A DNA stretch of 64,000 nucleotides from Corynebacterium gerontici (GTDB lineage: Bacteria; Actinomycetota; Actinomycetes; Mycobacteriales; Mycobacteriaceae), in the NCBI RefSeq assembly GCF_003813985.1, contig NZ_CP033897.1:1674001-1738000 (forward strand), in the 5' to 3' direction. Position numbers and translations under genes: made by a program. Below, piece after piece: positions 20,492 to 29,335 of the stretch. The number at the start of each line of letters is the position of its first letter. Position 1 is the first letter of the stretch. Below the pieces are notes generated by a model. It made no database searches, was not told where the DNA came from, and saw nothing but the letters and a program-made list of their open reading frames with translations.

Positions 20492-20753
20492 TATTCGCAG
20501 ACGCTCTTTCTTCCTCGGGCTTCGGGCTCGTCATTCGCTCCAGAGATACCTTAGCCTGTGCCCGCTGGCGCGCCCGCGCACCACCCCGGGCAAGCAGCGC
20601 GCCACAGCGATCCACAGCGCGCAACCACAACATCGCCAGCAGCGCACACATGGGTACGGCCACAATGATCACCAAGGGGGCCTGCAGCCACAGCGGAGAG
20701 GTGGTGAGAAATTGCGCCACCGCATCACCGAGGTCCGTGAACCAATCGGCCAT
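20478..20753 (-). CDS. Small membrane protein (91 aa)
   Basis: Begins MADWFTDLGDAVAQFLTTSP, chosen because AGGGAGG lies about 6 bases before the ATG. Longer in-frame starts run into the divergent esterase region. One clear membrane helix (LWLQAPLVIIVAVPMCALLAMLWLRAV, about 20-46) is followed by an Arg/Ala-rich cytoplasmic tail (GGARARQRAQAKVSLERM) and a charged end. It is coupled to the 46-residue membrane protein, so the two may form a small membrane complex (inference). No known family. Confidence 0.65.
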   Translation of the reverse strand: MADWFTDLGDAVAQFLTTSPLWLQAPLVIIVAVPMCALLAMLWLRAVDRCGALLARGGARARQRAQAKVSLERMTSPKPEEERASANNGKP

Positions 20754-20878
20754 GCGCGCCTCCCTTTCTTTCCTTGGGCGTACTGCGTTGTCGTTTTGCT
20801 GTTTGCTGTTTTGGGGTTTTAGTGCTTGAGAACTCTTCCAGTGGCGCCAGTCTATCGCGTCCACCGTGGAGCGGTAGC

Positions 20879-22183
20879 ATGAAGCAGGTGAGCACCCCAA
20901 CTTCGCCCTGCACTAGCTTAAGTGGCCAATTCCACGGCAAAAGCGCGGGGGATGTGGCCACATTCGACCACATCGTGTACGCCAGCGCCAGTGACCTCTT
21001 TGCCGAATCAGCACTGCGCACACAACCATCGCAGCACATCGGCAATCCGGAACAATCCCCGCTATTGCTCCGCGTCACCACGCCAGCCGACACCACCCAG
21101 GGTGAAGACATGCCCGTCGTGGCGCTCATCCACGGCGGAGGCTTCGAAAACGGCAGCAGAAACGAGCATTGGTTTGGTGGCGATGGGCTAGCGAAGCAAC
21201 GCGTGATAATGGTGAGCATCGACTACCGGCTGCAATTCCCCGGCTTTGTACGATTTCACGACGAACAACCCGACTTCTATCGGGGCATTAGCGACTGCCA
21301 AGTCGCCCTGGATTGGATCCAACGCAACATCGAAGACTTCGGCGGCGACCCAACCAACGTCACCCTCATAGGCCAATCCGCCGGCGCAACCATCGCACTA
21401 TGGCTTGCCCGCCGCGACCATTTCAAAGGCACCTTCCGGCGCGTCATGGCGCTCTCCCCCGCCTTCGCCCGCACCGACTTCTACCAACGCAAAGGCCTCG
21501 CCCGCTTCGCATTGGGGCGCGGCATCACGCGGTCATCACTCAAGAATCTTTCTCCACAAAAACTTGCGCGCGGCTACCGTAAATACCGAAAATTCATTCA
21601 AACGGACCTAGCACTCGGCCCCGTGGGACTCGACGGCCAAGAGCTCGCCGACATCCCCATCATCATTTCCTGCACACGCGAAGAATGGTACGCATCCACC
21701 ACCACCGCACGCATTGACCATTGGCTCCCCCGATCACTTCGACCGCTGCTTGCCAACCACTTCAATGCGAACGCCCGCTACCTCGACGCAACCACGAACA
21801 CCACGCGATTCTTTGCCCAACTCATCGGCGATTCAGCTATTCGACGCTGGGTAGACCGCATCGCATCCTCCACTCCCGGCAACACTTGGGTCATGCACTA
21901 CATAGGCAGCGAGGCCGTGCCCGCCGTGCATTGCAGTGACATTCCATGGGTATTGAACTCCGAAGCCCAAACTGACCATCACGCTCGGGAATATATTGCC
22001 GAACGCGCCGATGCCACCGTGCAGCAGGTTCGAGGCATCACCGATGCCTTCCTTCAAGGAAATCTCCCCACCTGGCGGCCCTATCGAAGCAGTCGCGAGG
22101 TGCTAGAACTCAACATCACCACCGGACAATCCCAAATTGTGCACGATCCATTCGCGCACCTCCGAGAAGGCTTTTACTCGTGA
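20879..22183 (+). CDS. Type B carboxylesterase
   Basis: An alpha/beta hydrolase of about 434 residues starting MKQVSTPTSPCTSLSGQFHG. The oxyanion-hole HGGGFENGSRN (about 81-91), the GQSAGA nucleophile elbow with Ser (LIGQSAGATIALW) and the neighbouring RNIEDFGGDPTNVTLIG block are hallmarks of the type B carboxylesterase family. A later His in AVHCSDIPWVLN could complete the triad. No signal peptide, so probably cytoplasmic. Substrate unknown. It overlaps the maltokinase-like gene by 4 bases, so the two are one operon. C. glutamicum also has an esterase-like gene next to malQ. Confidence 0.88.
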   Translation: MKQVSTPTSPCTSLSGQFHGKSAGDVATFDHIVYASASDLFAESALRTQPSQHIGNPEQSPLLLRVTTPADTTQGEDMPVVALIHGGGFENGSRNEHWFGGDGLAKQRVIMVSIDYRLQFPGFVRFHDEQPDFYRGISDCQVALDWIQRNIEDFGGDPTNVTLIGQSAGATIALWLARRDHFKGTFRRVMALSPAFARTDFYQRKGLARFALGRGITRSSLKNLSPQKLARGYRKYRKFIQTDLALGPVGLDGQELADIPIIISCTREEWYASTTTARIDHWLPRSLRPLLANHFNANARYLDATTNTTRFFAQLIGDSAIRRWVDRIASSTPGNTWVMHYIGSEAVPAVHCSDIPWVLNSEAQTDHHAREYIAERADATVQQVRGITDAFLQGNLPTWRPYRSSREVLELNITTGQSQIVHDPFAHLREGFYS

Positions 22184-23205
22184 CCCCTCCCCAACTTTCC
22201 GCCAGCATCGCCGATGCACAGTGGGAACTATCCACCAGCGACGCCCACAACGCCACCTTCCAGCAAACGCTCAAGACAGCAGGACGCGACGTGCTCAAAG
22301 AGCCCGAGTACGCCGCCGCGCTCCTTGCTCTTTGGGCGGAGGATCACCGCGTCGAGCTGCACGGCGTGAACGAGAAAATCGTCAATGCGAGCGTCCAACT
22401 GGAGCCACTGCGCGGTGAACAAACTAACGCCTCACTTCGCACCACCGAGCCGAACGCCACCGTATGGAAGTTCTACCGCACCATCGCCCCTGGCACCCAC
22501 CCAGATGTTGAAGTGCCACGAGTGGTGCATTCCCACGTTGCCGAATACCGCGGACACGCCAGCATGCTTATCGACGGCCACGAATACACCCTCGCCGCCG
22601 CAAGCCAACTCATCCCCAATGCAATCGACGCCTGGAAAATCGCCACCTCCGAAGATCATCGCCTCGTGGAGGAGCAAGCCGGGGCGATGGGCTCCGCACT
22701 CGCCGACGTCCACCAGGATCTTGCCAGCGGCCTCAGCACCGGCACGATGGCGGCTGAGGAATTCGCAGCGCACTTGCGCTCACGCGCCCACGGGTTCATT
22801 CAGCAAGCAGAAGAACTGCAGCCGTTCGCCGAACGCATTGACCACATCTACGATCAGCTCAGCGGCGAGATCGGCACCCAACGCATTCACGGCGACCTCC
22901 ATCTGGGCCAGGTGTTGTGGTCAGATCAGTGGTACTTCGTAGATTTCGAAGGCGAACCCGACGTCGACATCCAATCCCGCACCAAACTCATGCCTGCCGC
23001 TTATGACGTGGCCGGGTTGATCCGCTCCTACCACTACGCGGGCCTGGACTATCCAGAGCAACTAGTACGTGCGTACGGACGCATTGACGATGTGGTCCTC
23101 CGCGCCTGCTTGATTGACCGCTTCTGCTACGAGGTGGCATACGAAAAGCGGCACCGCCCCGATTGGGTTAAGGTGCCGCTGCGTGGTGCGGATGATCTGT
23201 TCTAG
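22180..23205 (+). CDS. mak: Maltokinase-like / trehalose-synthase-associated kinase
   Basis: A 341-residue protein of the aminoglycoside-phosphotransferase-like kinase fold. The catalytic loop RIHGDLHLGQVLW and the metal-binding FVDFEGEP are characteristic of maltokinase (Mak/Pep2), which makes maltose 1-phosphate for the GlgE alpha-glucan pathway. The N-terminal segment (SIADAQWELSTSDAHN...VELHGVNEKIVNASVQLEPLRGEQTNASLRT) is the cap region. In C. glutamicum and mycobacteria mak pairs with treS. No treS is present here. Substrate is therefore inferred from family only. It meets idi tail to tail with a 4-base overlap. Confidence 0.8.
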   Translation: MTPPQLSASIADAQWELSTSDAHNATFQQTLKTAGRDVLKEPEYAAALLALWAEDHRVELHGVNEKIVNASVQLEPLRGEQTNASLRTTEPNATVWKFYRTIAPGTHPDVEVPRVVHSHVAEYRGHASMLIDGHEYTLAAASQLIPNAIDAWKIATSEDHRLVEEQAGAMGSALADVHQDLASGLSTGTMAAEEFAAHLRSRAHGFIQQAEELQPFAERIDHIYDQLSGEIGTQRIHGDLHLGQVLWSDQWYFVDFEGEPDVDIQSRTKLMPAAYDVAGLIRSYHYAGLDYPEQLVRAYGRIDDVVLRACLIDRFCYEVAYEKRHRPDWVKVPLRGADDLF

Positions 23206-23747
23206 TTCATGAGCGCCGCGCGAAGGTCCTGGTGGCTGAGTTGCTCAACCATCCAGGGGCTGAATGCAAATGGCGCTTGGTCGACCGCATTGACGAGTTG
23301 CTCGGGCACGACCCAGGAAAACTCGGCCACCTCATCAGCCTCCGGTTGAACATCAGCGCTGGTGCGCGCCACGAAGACGGGGCAGATTTCCCACTCGACG
23401 ATGCCACTCGCGTCTACCGCGCGGTAGCGGAAGTCGGGAAGGACGCAGGTGACGTCGAAAAGCTCGCTGGGGCACAGGCCGAGTTCGAACGGCACTCTGC
23501 GCTGAAGGGCTTGGACATGGGTTTCGCCCGGCGCGAGGTGTCCGCAAGCGGAATTCGTCCACACGCCAGGCCAGGCAACTTTGGACAGCGCGCGACGAGT
23601 AATCAGCAACTCGCCCGCGTCGTTGAGCAGGTAGCAAGAAAACGCCAGGTGCAGTGGCGTGGATTTTGTGTGGACGCTCGCCTTTTCAGCGGTTCCGATG
23701 CGGTTGCCGCGTTCATCGGCGAGTACGACCATTTCCTCTGCTTGCAT
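23202..23747 (-). CDS. idi: Isopentenyl-diphosphate delta-isomerase (type I)
   Basis: Interconverts isopentenyl and dimethylallyl diphosphate for prenyl lipid synthesis, feeding enzymes such as the uppS product. The 181-residue Nudix-fold enzyme shows HLAFSCYLLNDAGELLITRRALSKVAWPGVWTNSACGHLAPGE, which includes the catalytic Cys (TNSACGH) and metal-binding His residues, and VEWEICPVFVAR with the catalytic Glu. The family more often has CGHP where this has CGHL. Neighbourhood matches C. glutamicum. Confidence 0.94.
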   Translation of the reverse strand: MQAEEMVVLADERGNRIGTAEKASVHTKSTPLHLAFSCYLLNDAGELLITRRALSKVAWPGVWTNSACGHLAPGETHVQALQRRVPFELGLCPSELFDVTCVLPDFRYRAVDASGIVEWEICPVFVARTSADVQPEADEVAEFSWVVPEQLVNAVDQAPFAFSPWMVEQLSHQDLRAALMN

Positions 23748-23776
23748 GCGAGGATCCTAACACTGCACCTTGGTGG

Positions 23777-25483
23777 CTATTGCCTCACCCACGCACCGAT
23801 CATGCGTGGCACCACCGGTTCTTGTTCGCCGAGTAATTCGCGCAAGTTGTGGTTCTTCTCTAATGTGCTGGTCACGCTCTTCACCTTGCTGCTGCGACGC
23901 TCCTGCCGCGGATGCGCGCCCATCATCGGTGCCACGCCCCCGGTGGTTCCGCGCATTGCACTTGTCGACGCCCCACCGCCCGCATTCGCGCCGCCGGAAA
24001 CCCCCGTGGCGGCAACCAAACCGGAGGCTTTCGAGCCTAGCGCCCCGGGCGATCCCGCGCCTGAAGCACCACCCAAGCCACCCATCCCCAAAGCAGCGCC
24101 ACCAGCGGCGAGTGCCCCAGTCATCGCAGCCGAAGAACCGCCAAACTCACGGGCTGATTTTGGAGTTTTGAGGCCGGATAGCGCACCAAGTGATCCCGGA
24201 TTTTTGGTGGTTGTGCTGCCAGACTGCGCATTTGAGGCGACCGAAGTTGATTGCGACCCCAGACCGGAACCTAGCGGCTGCGCACCGATCGGCGATGCGA
24301 AGGACGGCTGCGATCCACCCGCACCTGCCTGCGATCCACCGAACCCAGCAGGTGAGCCACCTGCAGGACCCTGCGTGGCCGTTTGAGCAAACTGGCCCGG
24401 CCCCTGCGCAAGAGACGCCTGCTGAGTAGCCACTTGTGACATTGCCTGCGGTGCCGCCTCCTGAGCAGAAACAGCCACAGACTCGAAGCTGCCACCCGGC
24501 GACTGAGCCCCCGCCCCCATCGCCGAAGGAGCTTGCACTGGTGCGCCAGTGGCACCCAAACCGGCAGTCGACAGGCGCCCCTTTCCGGGGATCAACCCCA
24601 TGCCAGTTCTTGCGGCTCCACCGGACAATCCACCAGGCAAAGCAGAAACCAGACTTCGAATAGGTGGAATGCCAGTTGGGAGATCAGCGGCGATTGCCGC
24701 ATTGAGCTGCGACAACGCTGCCTGCTCCGCCGCAACCTTCGCACGCGGATCAGGGGCCGCCTGCACCTGCGCCTCCGCCGCCATAACCTGCGGGAGGTGC
24801 CGCTGGTGAATCCCCACCATCTGAGTCACGCTCGTCGCCATCACCTCACAGTTGGCCGCGAAATTCGCGGCTGTTGCAGCGACTTCCGAAATATTGGCCG
24901 TAGCGCGATCAAACGCAACGCCGCGCGCACTGCTCGCCACTTGCGCAGCCACCGACTCTAAAGACGAAGCCACACTCGTTGCCATCCCCGCCAACTGAGT
25001 CCACTGCCGCGCACCATCTAGACCGACGGCCTCGTTGGTCGCCGAAAACTGCGCAGCAAGCTGCGCAACACTCGTCGCTGGGATCATCGCAGGTGGCGCA
25101 AAGGAAAAACCCGGAATGGTTGGCAACGGACGCATCGGAAACGGCGCGATCATATCCCCCACATAACCGCCCTCATCCGCCACATCCATCGCACGCTGCA
25201 CAAAACTATTTTGAGTATCCAGGCTCGAAACCGTAGCACTCAAGGCCTTCTGTAGCCACGACACCTGCTCCATCAAAGAGCGCACCACGCTGGCAGCCGA
25301 ACCCGGACCGCCCGCAAGCACCCCCGCATGCTGCGCGCCCAGTTGATCCAGGCCAGAAACCGTGGAAAAGGTAGCTAGGGCTGGCGAAGACTGAAAAGTC
25401 AAAATAGCAGAATTCGCAGATACCGAAACGCTCTTCAGCTCCGATATCACGGCGTCTATTATCGAACGACTAAAACTGAGCAA
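23777..25483 (-). CDS. PPE-like / type VII secretion substrate-like protein with Gly/Ala-rich tail
   Basis: About 568 residues. The start is placed at TTG 25483 because AAAGGGGA precedes it and any earlier start would overlap the upstream lipoprotein gene. The N-terminal 250 residues are helical and Ala/Ser-rich with WXG/PPE-like repeats (VSWLQKALSATVSSLDTQNSFVQRAM; SVAQLAAQFSATNEAVGLDGARQW). About 200 residues of Gly/Ser/Ala/Gln low complexity follow. The C-terminus ends NLRELLGEQEPVVPRMIGAW, a pattern recalled from actinobacterial PPE-like proteins. No classical signal peptide. A role in ESX/type VII secretion is inference. Paired with a lipoprotein gene by a 14-base overlap. Confidence 0.7.
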   Translation of the reverse strand: MLSFSRSIIDAVISELKSVSVSANSAILTFQSSPALATFSTVSGLDQLGAQHAGVLAGGPGSAASVVRSLMEQVSWLQKALSATVSSLDTQNSFVQRAMDVADEGGYVGDMIAPFPMRPLPTIPGFSFAPPAMIPATSVAQLAAQFSATNEAVGLDGARQWTQLAGMATSVASSLESVAAQVASSARGVAFDRATANISEVAATAANFAANCEVMATSVTQMVGIHQRHLPQVMAAEAQVQAAPDPRAKVAAEQAALSQLNAAIAADLPTGIPPIRSLVSALPGGLSGGAARTGMGLIPGKGRLSTAGLGATGAPVQAPSAMGAGAQSPGGSFESVAVSAQEAAPQAMSQVATQQASLAQGPGQFAQTATQGPAGGSPAGFGGSQAGAGGSQPSFASPIGAQPLGSGLGSQSTSVASNAQSGSTTTKNPGSLGALSGLKTPKSAREFGGSSAAMTGALAAGGAALGMGGLGGASGAGSPGALGSKASGLVAATGVSGGANAGGGASTSAMRGTTGGVAPMMGAHPRQERRSSKVKSVTSTLEKNHNLRELLGEQEPVVPRMIGAWVRQ

Positions 25484-26195
25484 CTGATTCCCCTTTCGAA
25501 ATAGCGATGAGTTGATACAGAATTTCCGCATTTCGCCGGCATTGTCCGGATTTGTCTTCACTATCGATGCCAAACCCACCGCCTACCGCAATTCGTCCTC
25601 TCGAAGTGTCCATGGAAACTTCGCATAATGAACTAAAACCGGGAGCTCCGAAGTATCGAGCGTCCGGCAACAGAGGAAAAAATTCACCATGAATTTCCTC
25701 TGGCGCCATCGATGCTTTGACATCATTCGATTGCAGTGTGGACATAAGAGTCACTACCCCACCGTCGCCGTCTTTTTCCCCAACAAAATAACCACAGACA
25801 GACACTCCACCACCGGGATTTGAGGTACTCCCCAACCATTCCTCTGGTGATGGCGTCAATTCGTACTTCCTCAATAACTCTTCGGGCACCTGGCCGCACA
25901 CGTCAAAGAAGTCAGTCTTATTCACATCGGGTTCAAAGATTTCCCCGAGATAGACCCTTGTACCATCCGATGTGAATAGTTGGTCGGAATCCGAACCAGA
26001 CGCGTCCAGCTCGGATTCCCCCCTGACCGCCTTTGTCTCCTGTGCAACGAGCGCCCCCTCACCCACCACACTCCCGGCAGCCCTGCACCCGGCCAGCAGG
26101 AGCGCTGCAGCCAAAGCGATGCACAGCGCGAACACCCGTCCGGGGCGGTTTGCTTGTGGGAACGGTGGACGTCGAAAAGCTTGAAGGTTGTTCAC
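25470..26195 (-). CDS. Lipoprotein, DUF3558-like
   Basis: A 241-residue exported lipoprotein from a GTG start. The signal peptide RVFALCIALAAALLLAGC ends in a lipobox (LLAG-C, Cys about 37). The mature region has paired cysteines in FFDVCGQVPEELLRKYELTPSP, GGVSVCGYFVGE, FSSLCEVSMD and GQCRRN. That Cys/GL pattern is like actinobacterial DUF3558 lipoproteins. It is translationally coupled to the PPE-like gene, so a surface or secretion role is possible. Function unknown. Confidence 0.8.
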   Translation of the reverse strand: MNNLQAFRRPPFPQANRPGRVFALCIALAAALLLAGCRAAGSVVGEGALVAQETKAVRGESELDASGSDSDQLFTSDGTRVYLGEIFEPDVNKTDFFDVCGQVPEELLRKYELTPSPEEWLGSTSNPGGGVSVCGYFVGEKDGDGGVVTLMSTLQSNDVKASMAPEEIHGEFFPLLPDARYFGAPGFSSLCEVSMDTSRGRIAVGGGFGIDSEDKSGQCRRNAEILYQLIAISKGESVAQF

Positions 26196-26601
26196 GTTGC
26201 GGTGGTCCTTCGTGGGTCGGCGGATTCAATGCCAGCAAGGTCGGAAACCCTGCTATTTGAATTAGACGTAATACGGGGGATGGCAGGTTCCGACTTTTTT
26301 TGGCGGGGGTAACCGGGTGCTCCCGCCCAGCCGGTGATTCAGCGTCTGCAATGAGTCCATGTGGAGTTGATCCTTGTCCGAAATCCGGTTGTCAATCAGT
26401 GACGGTTTGGCAACCTGTCCTCATTGATGTAGACCAAAACGCTTCCCCTCAAGCGCCGAAACTTACTTTTGGGGGTAGTAGTTTCCGCAATGCTCACGAT
26501 CTATTCAATTTTCGTTTCCGCACAGTTGCGTTGGTGTTCACACTTTGTTCGGCGCGCGGTTACTCTCCTTGAACCGGAGGGTTCAGCGGACGCACGCATT
26601 G
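26196..26601. other. Intergenic region of about 400 bases without a supported gene
   Basis: Between two minus-strand lipoprotein genes. A motif A copy lies at 26168-26182 just inside the upstream gene's start, and a motif B variant (CGCACGCATTGAA) at 26591. An AT-richer stretch at about 26370-26560 may contain the promoter of the DUF3558-like gene. A 90-codon plus-strand frame here has atypical composition and no ribosome binding site, and was not accepted. Confidence 0.45.
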
Positions 26602-26636
26602 AAAAGCGGGTCGTCCCTTAGGAGGAAACGACCCGC
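26602..26636 (-). terminator. Rho-independent terminator of the DUF4352-like lipoprotein gene
   Basis: Read on the minus strand, GCGGGTCGT pairs perfectly with ACGACCCGC around a 13-base loop, then TTTTC follows. It starts about 16 bases after the stop codon of the lipoprotein gene. Confidence 0.85.
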
Positions 26637-26651
26637 ATATTCGAGGGGCAA

Positions 26652-27158
26652 TCAGAGATTATTGAAGTTGCCCTTGTACTTCAGGTTGCCAATCTGGAAT
26701 TCGGCGTCGCTCAAGTTGCCGTAAGCAACATCGAAGGCGTAGGCAAGGTTGGTGGAGGCGTGGGATTCCAGCGGCAGTTCCAGGTCCTCGGTGCCGTTCT
26801 CGATGCGGTCAATTTTCTCGCCGTCCACGGTGAGGGTGGGATCGGCGAAGGCGCCGGCGGGCATGGCGGCGTCATTGTCGTTGGTGACGAGCACATAGAT
26901 CACGGTGCCACCGCCCTGATTGTTGTACGTGACGTTTTGCAGGCGCACGGTCATGTTGAGACCGTCGTCGTGTTGAGCGTCGGTGGTGACGTCCACCTGC
27001 TTGGTATCAACCTCTTTTGCCTCAAAGGTGGGGGTGGCGTGTGCGCTGGCGCTGATCGAGGCGGCCTGTTCACTCGATTCTGAGTTGCCGCACGCCGCCA
27101 GGGCGAGTGCGAGCATCGTTGCTGCGGATGTGGCTTTCATCCAACGTGTGGCGTTCAA
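26652..27158 (-). CDS. Small lipoprotein, DUF4352-like
   Basis: About 168 residues. The TTG at 27158 was preferred since GAGGGAAA lies upstream, giving LNATRWMKATSAATMLALALAACGN. An ATG at 27140 is the alternative. The lipobox LALAAC gives a lipidated Cys. The mature part has a short Ser/Ala linker and one Ig-like beta domain (VDVTTDAQHDDGLNMTVRLQNVTYNNQGGGTVIYVLVTNDNDAAMPAG) of the kind annotated DUF4352. Such domains occur in secreted actinobacterial and firmicute proteins without a known reaction. It has its own terminator and diverges from the ABC exporter. Confidence 0.78.
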   Translation of the reverse strand: MNATRWMKATSAATMLALALAACGNSESSEQAASISASAHATPTFEAKEVDTKQVDVTTDAQHDDGLNMTVRLQNVTYNNQGGGTVIYVLVTNDNDAAMPAGAFADPTLTVDGEKIDRIENGTEDLELPLESHASTNLAYAFDVAYGNLSDAEFQIGNLKYKGNFNNL

Positions 27159-27313
27159 ATCGTTTCCCTCGCAGATCCTTGAGTGCATCAACACCTGCAA
27201 CTCTAGCCCGTACGCTCGAATTGACGTCAATCTCGATAAGACATTTGTTGAGATGTGTGCAAAGATAAGCCGGTTTTGATTTCACGCCCACCCTTGGGGC
27301 GCCAGCGACGTTC

Positions 27314-27382
27314 GCTTTTCGACGCCCACGCGCACCCTCCCTTCGGTGACGCTGGTGGTGAGAGCGTGGGACGTCGACAAGC
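27314..27382. repeat. Inverted pair of motif A copies
   Basis: GCTTTTCGACGCCCACGC at 27314-27331 and GCGTGGGACGTCGACAAGC at 27364-27382 are inverted copies of dispersed motif A, differing by one mismatch and one bulge. They enclose a 32-base loop. The pair sits in the divergent gap between the DUF4352-like lipoprotein and the ABC exporter, 21 bases before the exporter's ATG. Confidence 0.85.
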
Positions 27383-27403
27383 TGCAACAGAAAGCGAAGT
27401 GCA

Positions 27404-29260
27404 ATGCGATCCATTGGCAAGATTCTCAGCTCAGCCTGGGTGCTGTGGCCCTACTACCTGGGCGTGGTGTTCAATGCGGTGCTGGTGTCGGTGCTCGCGC
27501 TGCTCACGCCTTTCATTATTAAGAACGCCACCGACACCATCGTGGCCGCCACCACCGGCGAAGTGCAGGCGGCGGACGTGCGCACGCACATCATCTGGCT
27601 TGCTGTCGCGCTGCTGGCAGCACAATTTGCGAACACGCTCTTCACAAATGTCGGCGGATACTTCGGCGATGTGATGGCCGCGCGGCTGCGACAAATCCTA
27701 TCGGTCCGGTACTTCGCCAAACTGCTGGGCATGCCGCAGCGCTACTTCGACGATCAAGTTACCGGCACGATCATCGCGCGCCTTGACCGCTCCATCACTT
27801 CCATCACGCAGGCGCTGCAGGCGATCGCGAACAATTTCTTCCCCATGATCATCACCATGGTCGCGGTGCTCGGCATTTCCGCGAGTTACTACTGGCCGCT
27901 CGCGGTGCTCCTCGCGGTGATCATCCCTATCTATATGTGGCTGACGTCGCTGACCTCCAAGCGCTGGCAAAAAATTGAAGGCAAGAAGAATAAGGAAATC
28001 GACCTCGCCGGCGGGCGCTTCGCAGAAGTGGTGAGCCAAGTCAAAGTGGTAAAGAGCTTCGTCGCCGAGGTTCGCGAGCTCGCCACCTTTGCCGGACGCT
28101 TCCGCTCGACGGTCGAATTGACCAAGCGACAGTCCTCCTGGTGGCACCTCATGGATACCTTACGCGGGGCGTCTATGAACGTGATCTTCTTCGGCATCTA
28201 CCTCATGCTGTTCATACGCACCCTCGAAGGCCAGTTCAGCATCGGCGACATGGTGCTGCTCATCCAACTAGTGAACATGGCACGCATGCCTATGACGATG
28301 ATGAGCTGGGTGGTCGATACCACGCAACGCGCCATCGCCGGGTCCAAGGACTATTTCAAGGTGATGGACCGCGAGCTCGAAGCCACCGTCAATCCCGCTA
28401 TCGCCGCGGCCACCGGCACCAATGATGTGCCAAAGCTTGTCGACGCCCACGTCGCTCCCCTCAGCGCCCCCGACACCGCAGGCGCAACCCCCGCGGTAGT
28501 GTTCGATCACGTCGACTTCGAATACTCCGAAGGCGAGCCTGTGCTGAAAGACGTGTCAATGCGTGCGTCCGCTGGCGAGAAAATCGCGCTCGTGGGCGAA
28601 TCCGGCGGTGGCAAATCCACCATGATCAACCTCCTACTCGGCCTCTACCGCCCCACCAGCGGCCGCCTGCAACTGTGCGGACACGACATTGCTGAGATCA
28701 GTGCCGAAGAACTGCGAGCCTCCGTCGGCGTGGTGTTCCAGGAATCGAGCCTCTTCTCCGGCACAGTGCGCGAAAACATCGCCTACGCCCGCCCCGACGC
28801 CAGCGACGAAGAAATCATCGCCGTAGCCAAACGCGCCAACGCCCACGACTTCATATCCACCTTCCCCGACGGCTACGACACCGTCATCGGCGAACGCGGC
28901 CTGCGTCTCTCCGGCGGACAAAAGCAACGCGTAGCCGTAGCACGCGCCATGCTCAAAGACGCCCCTATCCTCGTGCTCGACGAAGCCACCTCCGCCCTCG
29001 ACACGAAAAGCGAAATCGCGGTGCAGGCCGGGCTTGAAGAACTCATGGTCGGACGCACCACCATCATCATCGCCCACCGCCTCTCCACCATCGCCGACGT
29101 GGACACCATCGTCACCCTCAGGGACGGCCGCATTGACGAAATTGGCGCACCATCCGAACTCGCTGCCTCCGGTGGCATCTACGCGGAACTGCTCGAACTC
29201 ACCGCCAACGCCAACGAGACCAGCCGCGAACGCTTGAAGGCGTTCGGCTTCCAGGCGTAG
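27404..29260 (+). CDS. ABC exporter, fused membrane and ATPase domains
   Basis: A 618-residue type I ABC exporter half-transporter. Residues 1 to about 330 hold six membrane helices (MRSIGKILSSAWVLWPYYLGVVFNAVLVSVLALLTPFIIKNATD...). The ATPase domain then shows Walker A GESGGGKST, Q-loop VVFQESSLFSGTVRENI, signature LSGGQKQRVA, Walker B ILVLDEATSALD and H-loop IIAHRLSTIAD. MdlB/MsbA-like proteins export lipids, drugs or peptides. The substrate is not predictable. A single gene implies a homodimer. Confidence 0.93.
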   Translation: MRSIGKILSSAWVLWPYYLGVVFNAVLVSVLALLTPFIIKNATDTIVAATTGEVQAADVRTHIIWLAVALLAAQFANTLFTNVGGYFGDVMAARLRQILSVRYFAKLLGMPQRYFDDQVTGTIIARLDRSITSITQALQAIANNFFPMIITMVAVLGISASYYWPLAVLLAVIIPIYMWLTSLTSKRWQKIEGKKNKEIDLAGGRFAEVVSQVKVVKSFVAEVRELATFAGRFRSTVELTKRQSSWWHLMDTLRGASMNVIFFGIYLMLFIRTLEGQFSIGDMVLLIQLVNMARMPMTMMSWVVDTTQRAIAGSKDYFKVMDRELEATVNPAIAAATGTNDVPKLVDAHVAPLSAPDTAGATPAVVFDHVDFEYSEGEPVLKDVSMRASAGEKIALVGESGGGKSTMINLLLGLYRPTSGRLQLCGHDIAEISAEELRASVGVVFQESSLFSGTVRENIAYARPDASDEEIIAVAKRANAHDFISTFPDGYDTVIGERGLRLSGGQKQRVAVARAMLKDAPILVLDEATSALDTKSEIAVQAGLEELMVGRTTIIIAHRLSTIADVDTIVTLRDGRIDEIGAPSELAASGGIYAELLELTANANETSRERLKAFGFQA

Positions 29261-29335
29261 CGGTGTTGGGGAGGGCGTGGGCGTCGAAAAGCTGGCTGTG
29301 CCCGCAGAAGGTGATCTTCGCTACGCTTGGAGGTT

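Noticed and set aside
26300-26572. 90-codon plus-strand frame
   Set aside because: No ribosome binding site, Cys/Pro/Ser-rich shadow-like composition, and it lies where promoter DNA is expected.
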